9,330 nucleotides of DNA from NCBI GenBank assembly GCA_013335425.1, contig JAAXVQ010000056.1:1-9330 (forward strand), written 5' to 3'. The notes beneath the pieces were generated by a model, which had not been told where the DNA came from, searched no databases, and saw only the letters and a program-made list of their open reading frames with translations. Positions 1-8,500 of this stretch are shown piece after piece. The stretch's first letter is position 1; each line of letters starts with the position of its first letter. Source of the DNA: Candidatus Firestoneibacteriota bacterium. GTDB lineage: Bacteria > Oederibacteriota > JAAXVQ01. A program made the translations under genes and the position numbers.

Positions 1-25
1 GCTATACTCACGGGCCTGACCATGA

Positions 26-286
26 CCTCACGACCGACCAAGACCCGCCGCGAGTTTCTTTTTAAGTTTTTTGCGCAAAGATGTTTCGGTGGGCATGTTG
101 GCGCCTTTGGGGCTGGGTTTCAAGCAAAGCGTGGTGGCCTGCGTGGTTTTGGTCATGCAATTTCCCTGCATCGCCACGTTGGTGATCCTTTGGAAGGAGT
201 TCGGCGCCGGGCATGCGCTCGCCACGCTCCTGGCCATGTTCACGCTTTCCTTGGCCGTCGGCGGGTTGCTTAATTTGATCCTTTAG
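26..286 (+). CDS. feoB: C-terminal fragment of FeoB-type ferrous iron transporter, reading frame broken upstream
   Basis: FeoB is the inner-membrane Fe(II) transporter with an N-terminal G domain and a multi-helix permease; only the permease end is here. The frame starting at 26 reads 'AASFFLSFLRKDVSVGML', then 'FKQSVVACVVLVMQFPCIAT', a Lys-Glu-Phe-Gly stretch and 'AVGGLLNLIL' before TAG. This matches the usual FeoB ending: an 'FLRRD' segment, a helix carrying the 'PCIA' motif, and a last helix ending in 'GGLLNL'. In the same frame there are TGA codons at 17-19 and 23-25, so the gene cannot be read continuously from the window start; the first usable start inside is TTG at 71, which would give 71 residues. 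A frameshift (biological or assembly error) or a decaying gene explains this better than a separate small protein. I see no ribosome-binding site at the TTG. Identity as FeoB is fairly sure; intactness is not. Confidence 0.65.
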   Translation, partial: PHDRPRPAASFFLSFLRKDVSVGMLAPLGLGFKQSVVACVVLVMQFPCIATLVILWKEFGAGHALATLLAMFTLSLAVGGLLNLIL

Positions 287-350
287 ACGCGAGACCGGGC
301 GGCGCCTTGCCTGGAGGAGGGGAGACGGCGGGTCAAGCTAAGGCAATCGG

Positions 351-434
351 ATGCAAGCCCTTTACTTTGCGCTCGGGCTGATGTATCTTGTAGGCTTTCA
401 TCTTGGTTGGGGAAAGCAGGTTGACAGGCGATGA
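351..434 (+). CDS. 27-aa hydrophobic mini-ORF, possible leader peptide, overlapping the ABC-F start
   Basis: This frame starts at ATG 351 and stops at TGA 432-434, overlapping the ABC-F start (431-433) as ATGA, the classic layout for translational coupling. A TAAGG at 339-343 sits 7 nt upstream of the ATG, a better ribosome-binding site than the one for the ABC-F gene. An in-frame TAA at 339-341 limits the ORF to this start. The peptide begins 'MQALYFALGLMYLVGFHLGW' and ends with a short basic tail (K, R, R), so it could be a single membrane-spanning peptide with a basic C-terminus. I recognise no family. It could be a true small membrane protein, a leader whose translation opens or controls the ABC-F start, or chance. 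Too short for codon statistics; the support is the ribosome-binding site plus the overlap. Confidence 0.4.
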   Translation: MQALYFALGLMYLVGFHLGWGKQVDRR

Positions 435-2065
435 TCCGCACTTCGGAAGTCAGTTTGGCCTTTGGCGGCCAGAAGCTCTTCAAAGAAGTTTCCATTTCCT
501 TCACGCCGGGCAATTGCTACGGGCTCATCGGGGCCAACGGCTCGGGGAAATCCACGTTCTTGAAAATTTTGGCGGGGGATATCCAGCCCGATGCGGGCAG
601 CGTCATCGTGAACCCCGACCTGCGCGTGGCCCTGTTGCGCCAGGACCAGTTTGCCTTCGACGAATACACGCCGCTCCAAACCGTGATCATGGGGCATACC
701 CGGCTCTATAAAATCATGCAGGAACGCGATGCGCTTTACGCCAAGCCGGAATTGTCGGAGGCCGAAGGCATACGCGCCGGTGAATTGGAAGGCGAGTTTG
801 CGGAGCTCAACGGTTATGACGCGGATTCGGAAGCCGCCACGCTCCTGGACAGGCTGGGCGTGGGGGAAGAGCTGCTTAATTTGCCCATGAAAGCCTTGGA
901 AGCGGGCAAGAAGATCCGCGTGCTGCTGGCGCAGGCCATTTTCGGAAATCCCGATGTGCTGTTGTTGGACGAACCGACCAATCACCTGGACTTAAAAACC
1001 ATCACCTGGCTGGAAAATTTCCTCTACAACTTTCAAAACACCGTGGTGGTGGTTTCGCACGACCGTCACTTTTTAAACAAAGTCTGCACGCACATTGCGG
1101 ACGTGGATTTCGGGAAGATCCAGCTCTATGTCGGGAATTACGATTTCTGGTACCAGGCCAGCCAATTGGCCATGCAGCAGAAGAAGGACTCCGACAAGCG
1201 GGCCACGGACAAAATCGCCGAACTGCAGGCGTTCGTGCAGCGCTTCAGCGCCAACGCTTCCAAGTCCAAGCAGGCCAGCGCGCGCAAAAAGCTCATCGAG
1301 AAATTAACCCCCGAGGAAATGCCGGCCTCGTCCCGCCGGACGCCGTTCATCGCGTTCAAACCCGACCGCCGCTGCGGGGACAAAATTTTGGAAGTCAATG
1401 ACGTGAGCAAAAGCATTGACGGCGTGCCCGTGCTGGAGAACTTGAGCTTCCGCGTCAACGCCGAGGACAAGATCGCGCTTATCGGCACCAACAACGTGGC
1501 CAAAACCGTGCTGTTCCAGATTTTGGCCGGAGAGCTGCAACCTGACCACGGGTTCATCAAGTGGGGTCAAACCATAACCTGGACGTACGGCCCCAAGGAC
1601 AATGCCGAGTATTTCCTCAAAGACCAGGCGGTCATCGACTGGCTGCGGCAATACACCACCAGCGAGGACACCAACTTCATCCGCGGTTTCTTGGGACGCA
1701 TGCTTTTTTCCGGGGACGAAGCCATGAAATCCATTGGTGTGCTCTCGGGCGGGGAACGGGCGCGTTGCATGCTCTCGCGCATGATGATTTCGGGCGCCAA
1801 CGTGCTGCTTTTGGACGAGCCCACCAATCACTTGGACTTGGAATCCATCTCCTCGCTCAACGACGGCGTGGCCCGGTTTTCGGATGTGGTGATTTTTTCC
1901 TCCCACGATCACCAGTTCGTCAACACCGTGGCCAACCGCATCATCGAGTTCACCCCGGGCGGGATCATTGACAAGGTGTCGACCTTCGACGAGTACTTGG
2001 AAGATCCTGCTGTGCAGGCCCTGCGTGACAACCTTTACCGTCAGCATGCGGAAGTGGAATTGTAG
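431..2065 (+). CDS. ykpA: ABC-F family ATPase, YbiT/YkpA type
   Basis: A soluble tandem-ABC protein with no membrane segment. ABC-F proteins bind the ribosomal E site and help stalled or idle ribosomes. NBD1: Walker A 'GANGSGKST' (34-42), 'LRQDQFAFDEYT' (69-80), a non-canonical signature 'LEAGKK' (156-161), Walker B 'VLLLDEPTNHLD' (176-187), switch His210. Interdomain linker about 225-310 with 'RFSANASKSKQAS'. NBD2: altered Walker A 'GTNNVAKT' (352-359), 'FLGRMLFSGDE' (420-430), canonical signature 'LSGGE' (438-442), Walker B to Glu463, switch His492, then 'NRIIEFTPGGIIDK'. The linker, the odd first signature and the 'NxxAKT' second Walker A fit the YbiT/YkpA subgroup as I remember it. Length (544 aa) is normal. 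Start ATG 431 overlaps the mini-ORF stop and has only a weak purine stretch (GGAAAGCAGG, 411-420). Nothing marks it as an antibiotic-resistance ABC-F. Confidence 0.93.
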   Translation: MIRTSEVSLAFGGQKLFKEVSISFTPGNCYGLIGANGSGKSTFLKILAGDIQPDAGSVIVNPDLRVALLRQDQFAFDEYTPLQTVIMGHTRLYKIMQERDALYAKPELSEAEGIRAGELEGEFAELNGYDADSEAATLLDRLGVGEELLNLPMKALEAGKKIRVLLAQAIFGNPDVLLLDEPTNHLDLKTITWLENFLYNFQNTVVVVSHDRHFLNKVCTHIADVDFGKIQLYVGNYDFWYQASQLAMQQKKDSDKRATDKIAELQAFVQRFSANASKSKQASARKKLIEKLTPEEMPASSRRTPFIAFKPDRRCGDKILEVNDVSKSIDGVPVLENLSFRVNAEDKIALIGTNNVAKTVLFQILAGELQPDHGFIKWGQTITWTYGPKDNAEYFLKDQAVIDWLRQYTTSEDTNFIRGFLGRMLFSGDEAMKSIGVLSGGERARCMLSRMMISGANVLLLDEPTNHLDLESISSLNDGVARFSDVVIFSSHDHQFVNTVANRIIEFTPGGIIDKVSTFDEYLEDPAVQALRDNLYRQHAEVEL

Positions 2066-2081
2066 CCGGGTCCAAACCCGG
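2066..2081 (+). terminator. Short GC hairpin directly after the ABC-F stop codon
   Basis: CCGGGT (2066-2071), loop CCAA, ACCCGG (2076-2081) gives a perfect 6-bp stem starting on the base after the TAG. No T-tract follows, so it is not a canonical intrinsic terminator; it may protect the mRNA 3' end or act as a weak terminator. Confidence 0.35.
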
Positions 2082-2209
2082 GAGGATGTGAATTAAACTA
2101 CCATAGGCTCGGGATTATTCAGTTTTTCCTCAGTAAAGGTTCTGCGGGTGTTTTTCAGTAATCTGACGATAACTTCAATCAAATAAACGGAAAACATGGG
2201 TTATTTGCC

Positions 2210-2238
2210 CGAACGCGTTTCGAAATGAAACGCGTTCG
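2210..2238. repeat. Perfect 12-bp inverted repeat, 5-nt loop
   Basis: CGAACGCGTTTC (2210-2221), loop GAAAT, GAAACGCGTTCG (2227-2238). Only TTT follows on the + strand and there is no T-run on the other strand, so it is at best a weak terminator for the ABC-F transcript. It lies about 90 bp upstream of the candidate -35 box of the giant gene, so a regulator-binding palindrome is the alternative. Confidence 0.75.
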
Positions 2239-2301
2239 TTTGTGCATAATAAATAAAAGTGTATTTTTGTCTTTGGGGTTTAATTTTTCGACCTCCTAAA
2301 T

Positions 2302-2329
2302 TTGTTTTTTCAAAAACTTGTGCTATTCT
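2302..2329 (+). promoter_or_regulatory. Candidate sigma-70-type promoter of the giant gene
   Basis: TTGTTT (2302-2307), a 16-nt spacer, then TATTCT (2324-2329) preceded by TG one base earlier (2321-2322), an extended -10. Initiation near 2336 would leave a leader of about 50 nt before ATG 2386. The -35 match is only partial, and AT-rich DNA gives such matches by chance. Confidence 0.4.
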
Positions 2330-2367
2330 TGAAGCAGCGTATCCACTCGATCCGATCATTAGTATAA

Positions 2368-2385
2368 GAAGGGCGGAAAGGGAAA
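2368..2385 (+). promoter_or_regulatory. Purine-rich ribosome-binding region deciding the giant gene start
   Basis: GAAGGGCGGAAAGGGAAA runs directly into ATG 2386; the GGCGGA at 2372-2377 is 8 nt from the start. An in-frame TAA at 2365-2367 rules out any earlier start. Later in-frame ATGs at 2443 and 2452 lack a comparable purine stretch, though starting there would give a shorter, more usual signal-peptide N-region. Confidence 0.6.
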
Positions 2386-2550
2386 ATGCAGGCAAACTCT
2401 CGATCCGGCCGAAAATTTTTGAAAGCTCGGGCAAACGCATCCATGGCCTCCATGACCCAATGGCAAAAGCCCCGGCGTAGCCGTTGGGCGAAAATCATCT
2501 CCCTTTGCATAACCGTGAGTTTCGTATTGCCCTACCTGACCTGGGCGTTT
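2386..2550 (+). other. N-terminal signal peptide or signal anchor of the giant protein
   Basis: Residues 1-36 are strongly basic (KPRRSRWAK at 28-36), followed by a hydrophobic run 'IISLCITVSFVLPYLTWAF' (37-55). 'TWA|F' is an acceptable signal-peptidase I site, so the helix could be cleaved or stay as an anchor. The N-region is long if translation starts at 2386 and normal if it starts at Met20. Confidence 0.7.
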
Positions 2551-5500
2551 GAACCCGCCGCTTATCCAGCGTCCGGACACGCATTAACCATGGGCAACCG
2601 CGCCTTCCGGATTCCTGCGAAATTGGGGACGGTGCTCGAATCGCACCCGGGCAACGGGCCGCTGGTGGTTTATGTCCAGGATCTGCATTGCAATTATGAA
2701 GTGCAATCCAATATCGCTAAAATCATCGACCAATTGGCCCAAGAACAAGGCTTGAATTTGGTGGCTGTGGAAGGCGCTTCCCAGCCGTTGGATGTTTCCT
2801 TGCTGGCCGACTACCCCAGCGAGCCCGTTAAACGCAAAACCGTGGATTACTTCGTCAAGCAGGGCAAAGTCACGGGTGCGGAAATGGTTGCAGCGCTGGG
2901 CAAGCATCCCATCAGTCTGGAAGGCGTCGAAACCCCCGCGCTTTATCAGGACAATTACCGCACGGTCATGAAAATTTTAAACGACGAAAGCCAGGGTTAT
3001 ATCTATGACCTGCGGGAAGCGCTCGGAGAGGCCAAGCAACGGGTCTATTCGCCCGCTTTGCGGGCTTTGGATGACCGGCGGACCGCTTTTTGGAGCGGCG
3101 AACTGCCGTTGGTGAAATATGCCGCCGTCTTGGCGGGGTTGGCCGCGCGTGCGCGGGTGGAACTCAAGGCGTACCCCAACCTGGCGCTTTACGTGACCCG
3201 CGCTGACGGCGTTTTTTCTGAAACTGTGGACCTGGAAGCCTTGAACGTCGAGTTGGAAGCGCTGGACCGTCGGTTGCGCGTCGGGTTGTATACGACTGAA
3301 AATCAGCGCCAACTGGACAGTTTGGAACACCGGTTGGATATCATGGAGAAGTTGTTGAATATCTCCGTGTCGCCGGAGGAATTGGCGGAGTTCCGAGCCC
3401 GCCCGGAAACGTTTCAAGTAAAAGCTTTTATCGATTTTCTTTCCCGTCAAAAACTCACGGACACGTGGGCAGGGGACGCTGAATTATTCGGGTTGGACCG
3501 ATATTTGACCGAAGCCATGCGCTTTTACCAGGTGGCGGATCAGCGCAGCACGGCTTTTGTGGACAATCTGCAGCAACGCCTGGCGGCGCACAAGACCAAC
3601 CTCGCCATGCTCATCACCGGCGGGTTTCACGCAGCGGGCGTGCAGGCGGAAATGAAGCAACGAGGCCAGGCTTATGTGTGCATCCGTCCGCGCCTTACAC
3701 ATACGGACGTGGTGAATCCGTATTTCTCCATTCTGCGCAATCAACCGACCCCCTTGGAAAAGCTGCTGGCGCAAAATCAAAATATCTTGTCACCGGTGAG
3801 CAACTTGGCGGCGAAGACGGATGTTCTCGCGCCAGCCGGCAATGTGCGGGCCTTATTTACAGCCTCGGTGCAGACCGTGCGCTCGGCGTGGGCCGTGTTG
3901 CTGCGCGTGGCCGGCGGTCAACCGGCAGCCGGGATCGATTTGTCCGCCGACGGAACCTTGGCGGCGGTTCAAACCAACGGGAAAGCCACGGTGGCGGATT
4001 TTCAGACCGGTGAAAAAAAACACCTCGCCTTGATTGTTTTGCCCAAGGACGCGCTAAAACCTGCGGGAACCATAGTTGCTTTTGCTCAGGGCGCGTATCA
4101 AATCCATGTGGGACGTTTTTCCAAGCGTGAAATTCAAGCGGCGCTGGATCAAGGCGACAAGGATAAACAAGGGGTTTTGGGTTTGCTGAGCAGTTTGTTT
4201 GCTTCTTCCACGGCGGCATCCGAAAAACCGGTGTTGGAGAACCCCGTGATAATGGGGCTTTTTCTCTTTGGAAGTTCTGGTTGGGGACTGCTTGGGTTGA
4301 TCTTGGCCTGGGTGTTGGCACCTTCCTTCACCAGCGCCAATATCCCGGGTTTGAGGCCGCCGGTCGTCCCGGTCGAGGGCAAAGATAAGGATGCGAAGCT
4401 CAATGCCGGCATTAAGATCGAAAACGGCCGCGTCACGGTGCGGGTGATGAACGCGCTTGCCGGGAACCCGACGGAACATTATACCAATAGTTTCCGATAC
4501 TTCTCCTGGCCCGGGCTGCGTTGGCTCTCCGATGCGCGTCTGGTCAAAGAGCTGGGATACGTGCAGAACGCCTTGGACCGGAACATTCAGGCCGCGGGTT
4601 TGACCGGGGCGGACGATGCGACGGTGGACCGCGTACGTTCTCAGGTTTGGAGCGAGTGGAGCATCGTGCTCTATGCGCCCAACACCCGGGAGCGTCCGGG
4701 AAATTTGCCGAAGGAAAAAGAGTTTCAACACGCGGATTTAAGTGATCCGTTGAAAATACGCTGGGTTTATCAGGAAACCGCGGAGAAAATTTTCAAATAT
4801 GCCGACGGTGTTGTATTTACCCCTCCTCTGAACGGCTTGAGTTTGGAAAAACGCGCGTTGGGTTCCCGGCTTTTTGGTCTTTTCAACGAGGTTATGTTGG
4901 CTGCGAAGAATCGAAATGAAAAATTCGTGTTCATCAACACCACGCCGCAGGGCGGCGGCGTGGCGATTATGCGCCATGCCATGCTGCGCCTTTTGCGTTT
5001 ATACGGCGTCCAGGCAAATTGGGTGGTGATGGGCACACCGAATTTGGAAAATTTTCAGTCGACCAAAGCCTATCACAATACTGCCCAAGGTATAGCGTAT
5101 GAAAGACTCACGCCCGAGGAAATCGAGCGGCTGATTGCCTGGAACCAGGAACAATTGGATACCCGTTTCGGTAATTTTGTCGACCAGGGCAGCATCATCA
5201 TCGTGGAGGACCAGCAGCCGGCTCCGATGGTAAAAATGATCCGGGAACGCCTGGTGCGGAACAATCCGGAAGCACGTCTTTACTGGCGGAATCATATTCA
5301 ATATAATAAAAGCTTAATTGACAAGGAAGGGGAGCCCGCACGCGACAATTACCGCAACTATGTGGAACCGTTTGTGACCTCGGCGGACGGCGCGTTTTTT
5401 CATGATAAAGGGACGGTTCCCGCCGGGTTGGAAACCAAATTGCCCGTGGCGCAGTTGGAAGCGGCCCAACCGGTTACCGACGGCATGGATAAGCCTCTGT

Positions 5501-8500
5501 CCCGGGAGGAATTGCATCGCTATTGGCGGCAAGCGAACGAGCTGCTGGAGCAAACCGGACAGACACCCATTTCCCTGACCCAGCCTCGCGAGGTGCAAGT
5601 ATCGCGTTTTGATCCTTCCAAGGGGTTGCATATTTTACTCGACGCCTTTCGGCTCCAAGATTTAGCCTTGGCTGAAAAGCGGGCGAAATTGGAGGAGTTG
5701 CATAAGCGGCGTCAAACTCAATGGCCGGGGTTTTTACGGTCTTGGGAAAATCGACGGTATCAGAGGCGCTGGGACAGCCTGCTGCCGCAACTGATCATTG
5801 CCGGGAATCAGGCCATTGACGACCCGGATTTCAAATTGATGTATGCGGCGGTTTTACTGAAGAAACGCGGTGCCGAAAAAGGGGAGTATGCCCGGGCCAT
5901 TGAAAATATTTTAAAGACCATATCCGACTCGACCTTGCAAGCGAGAAAAAAAGAGTTCTACGAAGCCACCGTCGCCAAGTTTTATGATGCGGACATGAAT
6001 GTCCGTGCGCAATTTCGAGAACAGTTGGGTTCGCGCATTAAGGTCATTGCCGCCGAGCATGATGATTTGTTTTTAAACTCCGTCAAACGCGGTTTTAGGC
6101 TGGTGGAGCCCGGCTTGCTGGGCGCCGTTCGGCAACGCATCGAAAATGACAAAGTGATTTATCTGCAAATGTCCGAAGCCGAAGGCTTTGAGCATAATTT
6201 AACTGAAGCGCTGGCCAAAGGTTCTGTCGGAATTACCTCGCTTGATCAGGTCGGCACGAGCGGTCTGCCTCGACAAATTGAAGCGGGCATCACCGGATTC
6301 ATCACCGATCCTTTCCCCAAGGCCGCGGAACAAGCGGCGGAATTCCTGGTGAAATTAGTTCTCGATCCCAAGCTTTATTTCCGAATGAGCCGTGCGGCTC
6401 TCAAGGTGGCGCCGCAAAATTTCACCGTGCTTTCCAATCAGGCGAAAATTATCGTCTTCGACACCTTGGTGGTGCGCATCCGCCACCTGATTGAACAGGA
6501 ACGGGGTGCGCGCGGCGTTCCAGTCTTGACGCCGACTCAGCGTTTGGCCATACAGCATGCCATGCTGTCCCGGATTATTGCCCAGGTGGAAAACGAACGC
6601 GGCGGACAATATGGTTTCATGCCCTGGCTGGTGCGGAATCAACAATGGGTTACCACCATGGGCGTCCCCGAAGGTTGGGATTGGGAGGCGGAGTTCGGCA
6701 CCCTGGGGATAAAAGCGCAGGTGGGTCAAACAAAGTCATCCCAGGATGAAAAGGAAAGGAACGAAGAAGGTGTTTTCGTCGCTCCCCAGGGTTGGTTTTT
6801 GGAGTTCTTGTTCTCCCGGTTTCCGACAACCTATATGAAGCTGTCCGAAGCGTTTTTGCTGCAAGGAAGCCTCTCTGCGGAATTGGAGTTTTTCAACAAT
6901 TATTCGGGCGGTTTGGTTATGTTGATGTTTGCGCTCTTTCGGGGTTTCACTAAAGAACAAAATACGGCCATGAAAGGATTTATCATTGGTCTGCTTGTTC
7001 TGGGCGCGATTGTTTCTATAAAGTTAATGCCTTTATGGGACATCGCCGTGATTATTTTCGTTTTCATGTTGAACGGCATCCTGCAAAAGGCCATCAAATC
7101 TCCTTGGGAAAGACTTCGTTCCGGTTCGACCTGGGATTTGAGCACTTCCCTGATCTTGACAGGCGTGTTTTCCCTGGCGGCGGCTATTTGGCTCAGCGGC
7201 TTCCTGGCCTTTGTGGCCGTGGTGGCGGGCTTGGCGTTGGTCGGTGTCGGCGCTTGGAAGCGTCTCCCGTATAATAATATTCGTGACGATGTGACGGCGG
7301 AGAATCTGCAAACTGAGCTTGCAAAGCAAAACGATGAGACCTTGCCGAGCCTTGTCTCTTTGGATTCACTCGCGACATCCGCGATTAATGAATCCCGCAG
7401 TTCCCTAAATCCCGTTACCCGAGCCGTGAACAGTTATGTGGGAAACAAGCTGCTGGGTTCGAAATTCAACTTAAAGCACGTTCTGGTGGAAAGCGGCGAT
7501 AACCGGCGATTCAACGCTTCGTTTGTACTGCATCGCCGTGCCCCGGCCGAGAACAGCGTTGCCGGGGAAGAGGCTTGGCTGCTGATCGGGGTCCCCGGCT
7601 ATTTACGCAAGTGGGTTGCTCAAACAAGCCCTGAGTTTCCCAAATGGTACGACCCAATCATTTCTATTTATGTACAAGCCATGGTGGTGGCCAAGTTGGC
7701 CGGATTACTGGAAACCTCACGGCGGCTGCAAAAATCCGCGGATAAAAATGAGGACTTGGCGTTTGATTTTGAACAGGCTTTTGAAACGGAAGCGGCCGCC
7801 GCTTTGCGGAACCACGGCGCCAGGCTGCCGGAGGAAGCGTTTAAAACGTTGGACCCGAAAGTCCCGGTGTTTCTTACCGTGGGGCAGGTAACCCGTTTGT
7901 TGGAAGGGGCGCGGCGTAAATTGCGGGCCGCCGATCCGGCGTATGATGCGCAACAAAATCCTTTTGCATCCGTCCTGGGTGATTTGGACACCTTGGTGCG
8001 TTCCGGGCATGTTCCGGCCGTTGAAAAAGTCCTGGCGGCTTTGCAGCGTGCGGTGCATGATCCGGAATTTGAACAAAAACTCAACGACCCGGCGTTGGCC
8101 AATATGCTGCGCGCCGCCGCCGGGAATATGGAAATGTTAAACAAAAGCGGCAATACGCAGCTTCTGCAGGCTCACGTCCAAAACGTGATCTCCCTGATTT
8201 TACGGCATGAAATCGTTTTGCCGGAAACGACGCTGCGGGGTTCGGCGGACAAGATCGATTTTCGAGTCATGGGCAATGAGTTTGAAAAAAATGATTTAAA
8301 GGCGGCAATCGCCGAGCTTAAGCGTCGGACCGATCCCGCACAACCGTCCGTTGATGAAATGCTTGGCGTTTTAAACCGGGTTTTGTTGGGAAGGATGGAA
8401 TCCGCAGACGGGATGAAGTTGCTCGATTATCTGGAAGCCGCGGCGCGCCAAGATGCCGCCGATCCGTTGACCGTACAGCTCGGCTTCAATGCCAACGGCG

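Larger units (their letters stand above)
2066..2385 (+). other. 320-bp AT-rich intergenic region before the giant gene
   Basis: Clearly richer in A and T than the genes on either side, especially 2085-2345. It holds the hairpin at 2066-2081, a perfect inverted repeat (2210-2238), a candidate promoter (2302-2329) and the ribosome-binding region of the giant gene. The stretch 2100-2200 contains a loose direct repeat (TTTTTCCTCAGTAA at 2123 and TTTTTCAGTAA at 2151) but no gene or RNA I can recognise. Confidence 0.8.

Noticed and set aside
361..389. Possible promoter TTTACT-17 nt-TATCTT upstream of the ABC-F gene
   Set aside because: Only four of six bases match in each box, and it lies inside the mini-ORF; too weak to list as a feature, though if real it would bypass the mini-ORF.
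896..913. Missing LSGG signature in the first ABC domain ('LEAGKK')
   Set aside because: YbiT-type proteins have a degenerate first signature ('APGWK' in E. coli YbiT, from memory), so this is expected.
1484..1507. Altered second Walker A 'GTNNVAKT' in the ABC-F protein, suggesting a dead ATPase site
   Set aside because: The lysine and threonine are kept, and YkpA-type ABC-F proteins, as I remember them, carry a similar 'NxxAKT' form. It looks like a subgroup trait, not a lesion.
2123..2161. Direct repeat TTTTTC..CAGTAA in the spacer
   Set aside because: Two imperfect copies in AT-rich DNA; too short and too degenerate to call an iteron or operator array.
2201..2510. Short open frames on both strands in the spacer before the giant gene
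   Set aside because: They overlap the promoter and start of the giant gene, have no ribosome-binding site that I can see, and encode sequences without family resemblance.
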